NCBI GenBank assembly: GCA_012522505.1
Contig: JAAYKJ010000149.1
Span: 1 to 54,049, forward strand
Direction of reading: 5' to 3'
DNA from: Clostridiaceae bacterium
GTDB lineage: Bacteria; Bacillota; Clostridia; DSM-8532
Length of the DNA: 54,049 nt
The notes under the pieces were generated by a model. The model searched no databases. It was not told the origin of the DNA and saw nothing but the letters and a program-made list of their open reading frames with translations. Positions 8,649-18,080 of this stretch are shown one piece after another (within the stretch, counting starts at the first letter, position 1; every line of letters starts with the position of its first letter). The position numbers were made by a program, and so were the translations under genes.

Positions 8649-10433
8649 ATGAAAAGAACCGGGCGAAGAAGAATCCGAAAATTTATAAGAAACTTACCGA
8701 TACAAAGGAAATTGTTTTTTTCCTTCCTTCTTTTGATCATCTTTCCGGCATTGCTTATCGGTATTCTTTCGTTTTACCGATCCAGTGAACTTTTAAAGCA
8801 TAAAACAGGGCAATACACCCGTGACATTCTGCTGGAAACCTGCAAAAACATAGAAGTGAAACTTCGCGAAGCTGAGCGCATGTCTGTCCAGGTGGTTTCC
8901 AACACAGACATTCATGATACGCTGAGGCTAATCAATAAAGGAAACCTGAATGAGCAGGAAAAGGTTCAATATGAGCGGCTCCTCGATAAACAACTGCGTG
9001 AAATCATAGCATCCGTTTCTGGTATTGCAGCCATTCAGGTGATCTCAAACACGGGTGATACGCATTATATTAATCCCGCGTCCATTTCCCTACATACCAT
9101 GCAGGTTGATGAAGAGATGAAAAGAACCCTGGAAAGTGCCATGGGTAGTGTTTGCTGGTTTGATACAGACCCCGATTCAAGGACAACCGCCATGGGTAGG
9201 GTGATAAACAGCCACCGCACCCAGCAAAAAATTGGATATGTGATGGTCTATCTCCGGGAGAGTGTTATCTCAAGCACTTTCAGCGAGACCGAGCTTTTTC
9301 GTAATGTCGAACTTTTTATAATCAATGAAGCTGGAAACATCATTTCTTGCCGTGATAAAAGCATACTTGGCTCACAAAACCAGTATACTTCTTCAGAAAT
9401 CATCAATGTCGTATCCGATGATAATTTCTTTACGGCAAAGGTTAACGGAAAAAACTATTATGTTACTTCCCGAGCGATACAGGATACATCATGGCGGATG
9501 TTCAGTTATTTTCCAGCAGTTGAGTACGACAAAGAAGTTGTCTGGTTAAGGAATTGGATTTGGCTGATCATACTCTTTGCATGTCTGCTATCAGTTGCCT
9601 TTTCCATAGCCATCGCTAACGGAATATCAAAACCAGTGAGGGATTTATCCAAAAAAATGCTGAAAATCGGGGACGGAGACTTCTCTGTATCCAGCACTTA
9701 CGACTCAAAAGATGAAATCGGTGTATTAAGCCTTCACTTCAACAAGATGGTGGTTCAGCTAAAAAAGCTTATCCGTAAAGCCTATCAGGAGGAACTTCTG
9801 AAGCAGAAGGCTGAACTGAAGTCACTACGCATGCAGATTAATCCACATTTCCTATACAATTCGCTCGAATCCATCAACTGGATGGCTAGAATTCGTGGTA
9901 TCCCGGAAGTTGGGAAAATGGTGAAGGCTTTGGGTGATCTGATGCGTTCAAGTATTGGTGGAGAAGATTTTATTACCATTGAAGAGGAAATACGAAATAT
10001 TGAAAATTATCTGACCATTCAAAAGTTCCGTTACGGCGACAAGGTATCCGTTGAAATCAGTATCGATCCGAAGATACGCAAGTTAAAAATTCCTAAGCTT
10101 ATCCTGCAGCCTATCGTTGAAAATGCCATCATACACGGAATTGAAAACAAGGTCGGAAACGGTAGAATCGCCATTACTGGAAAGGATAACGACGGCAAAA
10201 TTCTGCTGCAGGTTGAGGATGACGGGCTTGGCATGGAAGAAGAAATAATAGCCGAGATCCTTTCCGAAAAACCAAGGCAGGTGACGAATGAGCATACGCA
10301 TATTGGGATTCGAAATGTAGATCGCCGCATCAGAATGTATTACGGTGATCAGCACCATATAGTTATTTCCAGCACCCTGGGAATTGGTACATTGGTATCG
10401 ATCAATATTCCACCTATCTGTGAAACCAAATAA
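8649..10433 (+). CDS. Sensor histidine kinase, YesM-like (Cache-HAMP-His_kinase)
   Basis: This membrane sensor has 594 residues. A transmembrane helix spans about 21-42, followed by an extracellular Cache-like domain (about 45-295), a second helix (about 302-325), HAMP (about 326-380) and the kinase core. The His-containing motif is QINPHFLYNSLESINW. The ATPase motifs are LILQPIVENAIIHGIE, VEDDGLGM and HIGIRNVDRRIRMYYG. These mark the LytS/YesM class, which in clostridia usually senses carbohydrates and regulates a neighbouring ABC importer. It follows the response regulator by 61 bases. Confidence 0.92.
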   Translation: MKRTGRRRIRKFIRNLPIQRKLFFSFLLLIIFPALLIGILSFYRSSELLKHKTGQYTRDILLETCKNIEVKLREAERMSVQVVSNTDIHDTLRLINKGNLNEQEKVQYERLLDKQLREIIASVSGIAAIQVISNTGDTHYINPASISLHTMQVDEEMKRTLESAMGSVCWFDTDPDSRTTAMGRVINSHRTQQKIGYVMVYLRESVISSTFSETELFRNVELFIINEAGNIISCRDKSILGSQNQYTSSEIINVVSDDNFFTAKVNGKNYYVTSRAIQDTSWRMFSYFPAVEYDKEVVWLRNWIWLIILFACLLSVAFSIAIANGISKPVRDLSKKMLKIGDGDFSVSSTYDSKDEIGVLSLHFNKMVVQLKKLIRKAYQEELLKQKAELKSLRMQINPHFLYNSLESINWMARIRGIPEVGKMVKALGDLMRSSIGGEDFITIEEEIRNIENYLTIQKFRYGDKVSVEISIDPKIRKLKIPKLILQPIVENAIIHGIENKVGNGRIAITGKDNDGKILLQVEDDGLGMEEEIIAEILSEKPRQVTNEHTHIGIRNVDRRIRMYYGDQHHIVISSTLGIGTLVSINIPPICETK

Positions 10434-10453
10434 CCGGGTTTTGTCATCTAAAA

Positions 10454-10474
10454 TATTCCACCTGAAATGGAATA
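10454..10474 (+). promoter_or_regulatory. Inverted repeat between kinase and binding-protein genes
   Basis: TATTCCA (10454-10460) and TGGAATA (10468-10474) form a perfect 7-bp inverted repeat with a seven-base spacer. It is 20 bases after the kinase stop and about 60 bases before a TATAAT at 10534. There is no T-run, so an operator or mRNA-processing hairpin fits better than a terminator. Confidence 0.4.
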
Positions 10475-10533
10475 AGTTAATATTTTCAATGGTCAGGTTT
10501 ATTCTCTCCAGTGTTTTTACCATAAAGGTTCAT

Positions 10534-10539
10534 TATAAT
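10534..10539 (+). promoter_or_regulatory. Candidate -10 element of the sugar-binding protein gene
   Basis: TATAAT matches consensus exactly, but no TTGACA-like -35 lies 16-18 bp upstream. That pattern is common for promoters needing an activator such as the AraC-type regulator encoded just upstream. The link is inference. Confidence 0.35.
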
Positions 10540-10584
10540 TGAATCAGGCAATCGATTTGCCATATAGTGAAGGAGGGAAAATGA

Positions 10585-11946
10585 ATGAAAAAGCTCTCAG
10601 TTTTACTTTTATGCGTAGTGCTTATGAGTGCTTTGCTCTTGACCAGCTGTACAATACCTGGATCAACGGGCGAATCAAACGATGGATCAACTGGTGGAAC
10701 AAGCAATCCTATTAGCGACAACACAAGTGGTGCAACCACCCCGCCCAAAGAAAAAGCTTCTCTGAAAATTGAAGCATGGGGAATAGAAACAGACCAAAAC
10801 TCTGTCATCATTAAGGAAGCGGTAGCTTTGTACAATGAAAGATACAAGGACACTGCCGAAATCTCTGTTGAATTCACCGAACAGGAACAATTTAAAACCA
10901 AGATCGCTACTTTAATGGCATCCAATGAAGCCCCTGATCTTTTCAACACCTGGGCAGCTGGTTTTCTGAAACCATTTGTTGAAGCAAATAAGGTTTATAG
11001 TATCAGCGATGACCTGGAAAAGGACCCCACCTGGAAAAACCGTTTTGTCGGTGGAATATTCGGCGGCTTTACCTTTAATGGTAAGATCTATGCTTCCCCA
11101 AACACACAAACCGTTGTATGCCTTTTCTACAACAAGGAAATCTTTGATACATACAATCTGAAAGTCCCTGAAACCTTTGAAGAACTAAAAACTGTTTGTG
11201 ACACATTGAACAGCAACAACGTTACACCATTTGCGCTGGGCAATAAAGCCCCGTGGGTTGGTGCAATGTATGCCGAGTTGATTGCAAACCGCATAGGCGG
11301 TAGCGATCCCTTCAATAAAGTAGCTTCAGGCGAAGGCACATGGCTGGATTCTTCTTTTATCGAAGCTGGGAACAAAATGTATGAGCTTGTCCAGATAAAT
11401 GCATTTCCTGAAGGGTTTAATGCTTTGGACAATGACCCGTCACGTGCAGATTTTCTTGATGGAAAAGCAGCTATGCACATTATGGGAAGCTGGGCAATTC
11501 AACAGCTTACCTTTGAAGACAGCCCGCTAATCGGCAAGGTTGATGTAGCCAAATTCCCGGCCATTGAAGGCGGAAAAGGGGATATGAACGCATGGCTCGG
11601 TCAGCCCGACCAAAGCTTCGCCATCAGCACTAACTGCAAAGATAAGGAAGCAGCCGTCAATTTCCTGAAACTGATGTCTGAACCTGAAACCCAGTTAAAA
11701 TTTGCCGCAGCAGGTAACCTAATCGCGACCACAGCACAATTGGATCCTGCAGAAGCTAACCCAGTGGCAACAAAGGTTTCTGAGCTGCAGAAGGATATGA
11801 CCGAATTATTCCTGTTTTATGATGTCGCTTTGGGTTCAACCATCGGTAACGAGTTCAACAACGCCATCCAAGCCATTACAGCAGGGACTACACCTGAAGA
11901 AGCCCTCCAAACGCTGCAGGATTTCACTGAAGCGAATTTGGAGTAA
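10585..11946 (+). CDS. Sugar ABC transporter substrate-binding lipoprotein (family 1)
   Basis: This 453-residue lipoprotein should capture a carbohydrate outside the membrane for the two permeases downstream. The signal peptide ends in a lipobox, LLTSC, with the modified Cys at residue 22. A Gly/Ser/Thr-rich linker (about 23-55) follows. The binding domain has family-typical segments such as YNERYKDTAEISVEF, APDLFNTWAAGF, GKIYASPNTQTVVCLFYN and AAMHIMGSWAI. ATG 10585 follows GAAGGAGGG. The specific sugar cannot be read from the sequence. Confidence 0.9.
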   Translation: MKKLSVLLLCVVLMSALLLTSCTIPGSTGESNDGSTGGTSNPISDNTSGATTPPKEKASLKIEAWGIETDQNSVIIKEAVALYNERYKDTAEISVEFTEQEQFKTKIATLMASNEAPDLFNTWAAGFLKPFVEANKVYSISDDLEKDPTWKNRFVGGIFGGFTFNGKIYASPNTQTVVCLFYNKEIFDTYNLKVPETFEELKTVCDTLNSNNVTPFALGNKAPWVGAMYAELIANRIGGSDPFNKVASGEGTWLDSSFIEAGNKMYELVQINAFPEGFNALDNDPSRADFLDGKAAMHIMGSWAIQQLTFEDSPLIGKVDVAKFPAIEGGKGDMNAWLGQPDQSFAISTNCKDKEAAVNFLKLMSEPETQLKFAAAGNLIATTAQLDPAEANPVATKVSELQKDMTELFLFYDVALGSTIGNEFNNAIQAITAGTTPEEALQTLQDFTEANLE

Positions 11947-11958
11947 TTCCCCTATAAT

Positions 11959-11989
11959 ACAGTCAGGGTTTGTTGGTAGCCCTGACTGT
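11959..11989 (+). terminator. Stem-loop after the binding-protein gene
   Basis: ACAGTCAGGG (11959-11968) pairs perfectly with CCCTGACTGT (11980-11989) around an 11-base loop. Only a weak pyrimidine tract follows. It could be an inefficient terminator or a 3' mRNA stabiliser that makes the binding protein more abundant than the permeases. Confidence 0.6.
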
Positions 11990-12343
11990 CTCCTTACCTT
12001 ACGCGTTTTGTGTACAACATAAGTTTTTGCTTGCAAAATACACTATACACTGCGAGCTTATATTATCAAATGTTACTTCTACTGCCCCCAACTGAAGTAT
12101 CATTTTTCCCCCGCCTATTCGTATTTTTAGTCCTCGCGGCTAATAAATACACTTACTATATTTGTGGCCCTTTAGGCCACAAGAGGCAGGGGCTTAGTAG
12201 CATTTGTTAATTTGCCAACTGAAACCAATGTGATGTCTGTTTCGAATAATTCAGAACAATATTCCTTTATAATTAAGCAGTTTTATTGCCAGCGCCATTG
12301 AAAATGATTCAAAACAAGATTTTATGCCCAAGGAGATAACACC
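11990..12343 (+). promoter_or_regulatory. Leader region of the permease genes
   Basis: This 354-base stretch has no convincing gene. It contains a second perfect hairpin, TTGTGGCC (12162-12169) with GGCCACAA (12175-12182), and a TATAAT at 12268-12273 without a clear -35. The permeases may thus have their own, possibly activator-dependent promoter. Confidence 0.4.
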
Positions 12344-13228
12344 ATGGAGTCCATGCTGAAAAAGAAAAGAACGATCCTCGCATTTGTTCTACCAGCATTA
12401 TTGATCTATATCGGAATTGTATTAATCCCAATTTTCGATACAATTTATCACAGTGCATTCAAATGGAATATATTAGGTGACAAAAAATTTATTGGGTTTG
12501 ATAATTTCATCAATTTATTCACAAAAGACAAAATTTTCATGTTAGGGATGAAAAACACCTTTATGCTGATGTTACTGTCCCTCGCTATACAAACTCCGCT
12601 GGCGATATTGCTTGCAATTGCGTTAAGCGGAAAAATTAAAGGAAAACGATACTTTAAAACAGTTTTTTTCCTTCCCAATATTTTATCGAGTGTTGCAGTG
12701 GGCCTTTTGTGGACCTTCATATATCATCCCGAGTTCGGAATTATCAACAGTGTGTTGGAATCCATAGGGCTTGATAGCTTAACCCGTCTATGGCTTGCAG
12801 ATAAAAGAACCGTATTGCCTTCTATTATTGTCGTCATATGCTGGCAATTTGTTGGATATCACATGATCCTGTACCTGGCTGCCGTTGAAAATATACCGAC
12901 AGAAATTAAAGAAGCAGCTTTGATTGACGGCGTTACTAAAAAATCGATGATTTGGTACATAACCTTGCCACTTATCAGGCATATGATTCGAATTGACCTG
13001 GTACTAATGGCTACCGGATCGCTTCGGTTCTTCGATCTGATCTATGTCATGTCAAACGGAGGTCCGAACCATGCCAGTGAGGTAATTGCCTCATACATGT
13101 ATTATAAATCATTCAGAGATTATCAATATGGTTACGGCAGTGCTGTTTCGGTCGTTCTGCTCGTGCTATGCCTAATGGTAACCTTAATCCTGAATAAGTT
13201 ATTTCATACCGAAAAAATAGAGTATTAA
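12344..13228 (+). CDS. Sugar ABC transporter permease (CUT1, MalF-like)
   Basis: This inner-membrane channel subunit has 294 residues and about six hydrophobic helices. The cytoplasmic EAA loop that docks the ATPase reads EIKEAALIDGVTKKS followed by LPLI. ATG 12344 follows AAGGAGAT by eight bases. The second permease starts 28 bases after its end. No ATPase gene is present, so a shared MsmX-type ATPase encoded elsewhere is likely. Confidence 0.92.
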   Translation: MESMLKKKRTILAFVLPALLIYIGIVLIPIFDTIYHSAFKWNILGDKKFIGFDNFINLFTKDKIFMLGMKNTFMLMLLSLAIQTPLAILLAIALSGKIKGKRYFKTVFFLPNILSSVAVGLLWTFIYHPEFGIINSVLESIGLDSLTRLWLADKRTVLPSIIVVICWQFVGYHMILYLAAVENIPTEIKEAALIDGVTKKSMIWYITLPLIRHMIRIDLVLMATGSLRFFDLIYVMSNGGPNHASEVIASYMYYKSFRDYQYGYGSAVSVVLLVLCLMVTLILNKLFHTEKIEY

Positions 13229-13256
13229 AGGTTTTAAAGGAGAGCTGAAAGAATCG

Positions 13257-14117
13257 ATGAAAGAGTCGGTAGCAGATAATCAAACACAGAAAATAAAACA
13301 AGGATTTGGGACATTTTTTTTCTATGCTGGCCTGGTTGCTTTGTCCCTAACATGTATATATCCTTTAATATGGCTTTTAATGAATTCCATGAAAACCGAT
13401 ACAGAACTGTTTAACAATCCTTGGTGGTTTGGTTCTGGGTTTGAAATTTCGAACTATAGCACTGCATGGACTGCCGGTAAAATTGGCAGAAGCTTTGTTA
13501 ACTCTGCTTTTGTTGCTATATCTTCTGTAGGAATAACTATAATCGCATCATCGATGGCTGCTTTTGGTTTTACCAGGCTAAAATGGAAATTATCCACCCC
13601 GATATTAAGTTTGATCTTGCTTGGCGTTATGATTCCAATACATTCTACATTGATCCCACTATTTACAATATTCAGCAAGTTGGGGATAACCAATCGTTAT
13701 TTGGCCCTGATTCTTCCTTATGTGGCTTTTGCACTGCCAACATCCATCTTCATTCTTTCAGGTTTTATGAGCACCTTTCCGAAGGAAATAGAAGAAGCAG
13801 TAATCATTGATGGTTGCAGTATGGCAGGTGTTTTTTGGAAGATTGTTTTTCCTTTGTCAAAAACGCCCATCGCAACCATATCCATTTATAACTTTGTATC
13901 GATGTGGAATGAGCTGATGTTTGCCTTAATCCTGCTGCAGGATCAGTCAAAAACCACTCTTCCGGTCAGCCTTACAAGGTTCAAGGGGCAATACTCAACC
14001 AACTGGACCATACAGTTGGCAGCAGTTGTGATTATGGTCATTCCCAGCATCATGGCCTATATGTTTTTGAACGATAAGATCATTGAATCCATGACCATCG
14101 GAGCAGTAAAGGGCTAA
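13257..14117 (+). CDS. Sugar ABC transporter permease (CUT1, MalG-like)
   Basis: This is the partner channel subunit, 286 residues, with six predicted transmembrane segments. Its EAA loop is EIEEAVIIDGCSMAG followed by FPLSKTP. The ribosome site AAAGGAG is about 14 bases from ATG 13257, wider than usual, but no better start is in frame. The gene ends the importer cluster and is convergent with the L,D-transpeptidase gene. Confidence 0.9.
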   Translation: MKESVADNQTQKIKQGFGTFFFYAGLVALSLTCIYPLIWLLMNSMKTDTELFNNPWWFGSGFEISNYSTAWTAGKIGRSFVNSAFVAISSVGITIIASSMAAFGFTRLKWKLSTPILSLILLGVMIPIHSTLIPLFTIFSKLGITNRYLALILPYVAFALPTSIFILSGFMSTFPKEIEEAVIIDGCSMAGVFWKIVFPLSKTPIATISIYNFVSMWNELMFALILLQDQSKTTLPVSLTRFKGQYSTNWTIQLAAVVIMVIPSIMAYMFLNDKIIESMTIGAVKG

Positions 14118-14183
14118 AATCATGCGGTAAAGGGCAAAAACCATATCTTTCATCTCATATTAATAGCTCTTTACAATACCGTT

Positions 14184-14939
14184 TCACTCCAGAAGGCTTT
14201 CCTCATATTGCTCCATCAACTTCTTCCAGGTACTGATGTTTACAACACCAGTTTCAGCGAGTTTAGCGTTCTTCTGGTAAGACAATACCGCTTTTTTGGT
14301 ATCTGTACCGTACTTGCCATCGCACCAATTGTGAAAGTAGCCCAATTGCTTCAGTGCTTTTTGTACCTGATACACGTCCGAGCCAAAATCCCCATCCTTC
14401 AAATTTCTGAAAGGACAGTTCTCATAAACGATAACCACTCTTGTGCCATGTGGAATGTATTCATACAATTCATGCACATCTTCATTTTTCATTCGGATAC
14501 AGCCATGGGAAACATTCTCTCGTCCAATTGCCCACGGGGTTCTGGTGCCATGAATCCCATATTTACCCCAGGGTACATTCAACCCAAGCCAGGCGCCTCC
14601 GTAACTATCACCCCATCTAGCCTTATGTATGATAACCCATTCACCGATGGGGGAGGGAGTACCGGCTTTTCCTCCAGAAACAAGATAAGTTTTATACAGT
14701 TCATCATTTTTAAATACATACATGCTCTGTTCATCCAGATTGATATGTATGCGATATTCGCTTTTAGCAGAAACGAAACTATTTGCATCAACAACCATGT
14801 CTTCGAAGTTGAAGTTTATCCGCACAACCAGATTCTTAATCAGCAAAAGAAGGGCAAGGATGAGGGCAAGGAAAATCCAATCCTGTACCATTCTTCGCAC
14901 TATAGAACTGCTGAAACGGTAAAACTGCAAATAAAACAC
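14184..14939 (-). CDS. L,D-transpeptidase (YkuD) with peptidoglycan-binding domain
   Basis: This enzyme probably forms 3-3 peptidoglycan cross-links or tailors peptide stems outside the membrane. The 251-residue protein has an N-terminal transmembrane anchor (about 22-40) and a YkuD domain (about 62-172). The catalytic motif is HGTRTPWAIGRENVSHGCIRM, read as His130 and Cys147 (two separated pieces of the motif). A C-terminal PG_binding_1 repeat spans about 186-245. The longest start is GTG 14939 with a poor ribosome site. ATG 14891 (Met17), just before the membrane helix, is a possible alternative. It is divergent from the D,D-carboxypeptidase gene, another wall enzyme. Confidence 0.88.
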   Translation of the reverse strand: MFYLQFYRFSSSIVRRMVQDWIFLALILALLLLIKNLVVRINFNFEDMVVDANSFVSAKSEYRIHINLDEQSMYVFKNDELYKTYLVSGGKAGTPSPIGEWVIIHKARWGDSYGGAWLGLNVPWGKYGIHGTRTPWAIGRENVSHGCIRMKNEDVHELYEYIPHGTRVVIVYENCPFRNLKDGDFGSDVYQVQKALKQLGYFHNWCDGKYGTDTKKAVLSYQKNAKLAETGVVNISTWKKLMEQYEESLLE

Positions 14940-15112
14940 CCCTGTATACTATATGAATAAATGGCGGATTGTTATCACAGAGAATTGAACTGGTTGTACT
15001 ATTTATTCAGTAAATTCAATATATATGGTAATAGTTACAGGTTCTTGATTTCAGTTAACTACTGGATGAAGTCTGTATGTTGGTATTATCCCTTTCCCGG
15101 GAGGAAGTTGCT

Positions 15113-16291
15113 TTGAAAAAGATTCTTTTTTTCATCACGATGACTATGTTTTTTTTCCTTTTCGCGGTCCATGCGGATGATCTGAATGAGGAGGAGTTTG
15201 TCACATCTGTTTTTGAGGATTATTCGATTGAGGTGTTTGGCGAAAATGAACCGGAAATCAACGCGCGTTCAGCCATCGTCATGGATTTTGATTCAGGAAG
15301 GGTATTGTATGAAAAAAACGCATGGATTAAAAGGCCGATGGCAAGCACGACAAAAGTGATGACAGCTATTGTTGCTCTTGAAAATGGAAATATGGATGAC
15401 ATCGTGACGGTTAGTAAAAAAGCAGCATCCATACATGGTTCGGTGATTCATCTTACGGCCGGTGAAAAATTATCCTTCAGAGAATTGATGTATGGACTGA
15501 TGATGCGTTCAGGAAATGATGCTGCCATTGCGATAGCTGAACATGTTGGCGGCAGTGTGGAAGGATTCGTGGCTATGATGAACGAAAAGGCTAAATCCAT
15601 CGGAGCTTTGAATACCAACTTCACAACACCTCATGGACTGGATGAGGTAGGGCATCATTCCACTGCTTACGATATGGCATTGATCACACGATATGCCCTT
15701 CAGAACCCGATAATCAATGAGATCGTCAAAACAACATATGCACAGGTGGGTAAACGTTCAATGGTGAATACGAATGAAATGTTATCCGGTTATGCCGGGG
15801 CAGATGGTGTGAAAACCGGGTATACCGGAAAAGCTGGTAGATGTCTGATTACTTCAGCCACACGGGAAGGAAGACGATACATCTCTGTGGTTCTGTTCTG
15901 TGACAGTAAAAACCTACGGGCATTAAGCAGTAAAAAGATACTGGATTATGCCTTTGCCAATTATTATCCTCATACACTGATTAATAGTGAGTATATTGGT
16001 TCCCTGCCTGTGTATAAAGGCTTTGAGAAACAAGTTCCGATATACGTTGAAAAGAACATCACACTGCCCATTACAACCGAAGAAAAGAACAATCTTTATA
16101 CAAAAGTATCTCTTCCCGATATCCTTCATGCACCAATTCAACAGAAAGAAGCTGTTGGTACCGTGTCCATATATGTGGGGAATAAAATCTTATGTGAGTA
16201 TGTAATTCGACCCGGGAAAACAATTCGTCAAAAGACGATGCCTCAATATATTCTGGATGTCTTTATCGCTTTGTTCAAGCTGTTCAAATAG
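15113..16291 (+). CDS. D-alanyl-D-alanine carboxypeptidase (S11 penicillin-binding protein)
   Basis: This enzyme removes the terminal D-Ala from peptidoglycan pentapeptides. The 392-residue protein has a signal peptide (about 1-22) and an S11 domain with all three active-site motifs: Ser78-Thr-Thr-Lys81, Ser133-Gly-Asn and Lys234-Thr-Gly. A C-terminal PBP5-like beta domain and a hydrophobic tail follow. I chose TTG 15113 because GGGAGG (15099-15104) precedes it by eight bases and the signal peptide begins there. The ATG at 15077 would add 12 unrelated residues before the signal peptide. It is DacF/DacA-like; which one cannot be said. Confidence 0.93.
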   Translation: MKKILFFITMTMFFFLFAVHADDLNEEEFVTSVFEDYSIEVFGENEPEINARSAIVMDFDSGRVLYEKNAWIKRPMASTTKVMTAIVALENGNMDDIVTVSKKAASIHGSVIHLTAGEKLSFRELMYGLMMRSGNDAAIAIAEHVGGSVEGFVAMMNEKAKSIGALNTNFTTPHGLDEVGHHSTAYDMALITRYALQNPIINEIVKTTYAQVGKRSMVNTNEMLSGYAGADGVKTGYTGKAGRCLITSATREGRRYISVVLFCDSKNLRALSSKKILDYAFANYYPHTLINSEYIGSLPVYKGFEKQVPIYVEKNITLPITTEEKNNLYTKVSLPDILHAPIQQKEAVGTVSIYVGNKILCEYVIRPGKTIRQKTMPQYILDVFIALFKLFK

Positions 16292-16472
16292 CCATAGCCT
16301 ATTGTCAGCAGATGCAGTACATTTTTGAAATGAAATCATTTTTGTATTATTCCAATATCATCGAGCTACTGGAATTTTTCCTGTTTCTACACATCAATTA
16401 CACCAATTATGAATTTTTAGAAAGTCAAACTTGCAAATCATAGTTAAATATAATATGATAATGTAAGCGTAT

Positions 16473-16517
16473 AAAGGGCTTTTCGAAGAAAGACCTCTTA
16501 TTTCTGTAATGCCCTTT
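16473..16517 (+). promoter_or_regulatory. Stem-loop in the aminotransferase leader
   Basis: AAAGGGC (16473-16479) pairs with GCCCTTT (16511-16517), 36 bases before the coding region. The function is unknown. No T-run follows, so a terminator is unlikely. Confidence 0.3.
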
Positions 16518-16553
16518 CAGCCATAATAAGATAACGGAACAAGGGGAATGAAT

Positions 16554-17834
16554 ATGAAGATGTATCAAGGTTTTAACCGAGAACAGCTAGAAGAGCGGAT
16601 GCGTATGATGGAAAACAGGTTTGAGCAGCACAAGGCACAAAGCTTGAAGCTTGATATGTCTCGGGGAAAACCATCAAAAGAGCAACTGGACCTGTCAGAT
16701 GGGTTATTTAAGAATATCACCAATTTTGAATCAGAAGACGGAATTGATTGCAGAAACTACGGAGTTATCGATGGTCTTCCAGAGATGAAAAGAATTTTTG
16801 CACAAATGTTGGAAGTGGATCAGGATGAGCTTATTGTTGGTGACAGCTCAAGTCTAAACATGATGTATGATGTGATTGCAAGGGCTTATAACCACGGACT
16901 GATGAATGCAGAACCCTGGAGCAGGCTGGACAAAATTAAATTTTTGTGTCCCTGTCCCGGTTATGATCGTCATTTTGCCATCTGTGAGCTCTTTGGGATT
17001 GAAATGATCACCATACCAATGAATGAAGACGGCCCGGATATGGATATGGTTGAAGCACTGGTAGCAGAAGATCGATCCATAAAGGGGATCTGGTGTGTTC
17101 CAAAGTACAGCAATCCAACAGGTATTATTTATTCCGATGAAGTAGTCAAAAGGCTGGCACACATGAGAACTAAAGCGAATGATTTCAGGGTTTTTTGGGA
17201 TAATGCCTATTGCGTTCATCATTTATATGAAGAAAATTCCTTATTGAATATTCTTGCTGAATGTAAAAAAGCCGGAAACGCAGACAGGGTTTTTATGTTT
17301 GCTTCCACAGCGAAGATTTCGTATGCCGGGGCTGGTGTTGCTGCCATGGCTGCCAGCAGAGATAATATCAGGCATACGCTTGGACAAATCGCTATTCAGA
17401 CGATCAATCCGAACAAGGTAAATCATTTATTACATGCTCGCTTCTTTAAGGACTTGGATGGCATTAAGGAGCATATGAAGAAGCATGCAGCAATCTTAAG
17501 ACCCAAATTTGAAACAGTCACCTCAATTCTGAAGAAAAATTTGGAGAACCTGAATATAGCCAGATGGACAACCCCACGAGGGGGATATTTCATCAGTTTG
17601 GATGTTCCGGAAGGCTGCGCACGGAAGGTGGTTGCGAAAGCGAGGGAAGCCGGTGTTACCCTGACAAAAGCAGGCGCAACCTTTCCTTATGGCATAGAAC
17701 CGGAAGATAAAAACATAAGACTTGCACCCTCGTTTCCAACACCTGCTGAGCTTGCCAGTGCAATTGAAATTGTGTGCACCTGCATTGAACTTGTGGCACT
17801 AGAGAAGATATTGTTAAATGAAGTAAACAGGTGA
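16554..17834 (+). CDS. PLP-dependent aminotransferase, putative aspartate aminotransferase
   Basis: This class I/II-fold aminotransferase has 426 residues. The PLP lysine is in FASTAKISYAGAG, and cofactor-contacting residues are in VPKYSNPTG and FWDNAYCVHH. Its length and motifs (DMSRGKPSKEQLDLS near the start, CPCPGYDRHFAI) match a family annotated as MocR-type or aspartate aminotransferase-like, without a separate DNA-binding domain. It may serve aromatic or aspartate transamination; the substrate is not readable. AAGGGG at 16541-16546 fits ATG 16554 (seven-base spacing) better than ATG 16548. Confidence 0.85.
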   Translation: MKMYQGFNREQLEERMRMMENRFEQHKAQSLKLDMSRGKPSKEQLDLSDGLFKNITNFESEDGIDCRNYGVIDGLPEMKRIFAQMLEVDQDELIVGDSSSLNMMYDVIARAYNHGLMNAEPWSRLDKIKFLCPCPGYDRHFAICELFGIEMITIPMNEDGPDMDMVEALVAEDRSIKGIWCVPKYSNPTGIIYSDEVVKRLAHMRTKANDFRVFWDNAYCVHHLYEENSLLNILAECKKAGNADRVFMFASTAKISYAGAGVAAMAASRDNIRHTLGQIAIQTINPNKVNHLLHARFFKDLDGIKEHMKKHAAILRPKFETVTSILKKNLENLNIARWTTPRGGYFISLDVPEGCARKVVAKAREAGVTLTKAGATFPYGIEPEDKNIRLAPSFPTPAELASAIEIVCTCIELVALEKILLNEVNR

Positions 17835-17863
17835 GTGTAAACCCAGCAATATATACAGAGCGA

Positions 17864-18080
17864 GAATAGAGATGCTTTCGAAGTAAACATGAGTGCATAT
17901 GAACCATCCGCCACATTCGAGCCAAATCAATAGAGGTGATTATCGAAGTAAAACATGAATGCATATGAACCCCCCGCTACATTCGAGCCAAATCAATAGA
18001 GGTGATTATCGAAGTAAAACATGAATGCATATGAAGCACCCGCCACTTTCGAACGAAACCGATATTGGTAATTATCGAAG
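17864..18080 (+). repeat. Three tandem 65-66 bp repeats, each holding a 14-16 codon micro-ORF
   Basis: Three head-to-tail copies begin at TCGAAGTAAA, at 17878, 17943 and 18009, and the pattern ends near 18080. Each contains an ATG-started short frame: 17889-17933 (MSAYEPSATFEPNQ), 17955-17999 (MNAYEPPATFEPNQ) and 18021-18071 (MNAYEAPATFERNRYW). Several differences between copies are synonymous. No strong ribosome site precedes them (AGAGGTGAT is 14 bases away). The rest of the 565-base gap, 17835-18399, holds an AT-rich stretch with TATAAT at 18298-18303 but no clear -35. Confidence 0.75.

Noticed and set aside
12010-12210. 66-codon frame in the importer leader
   Set aside because: No ribosome site, odd composition, and it spans a perfect regulatory hairpin.
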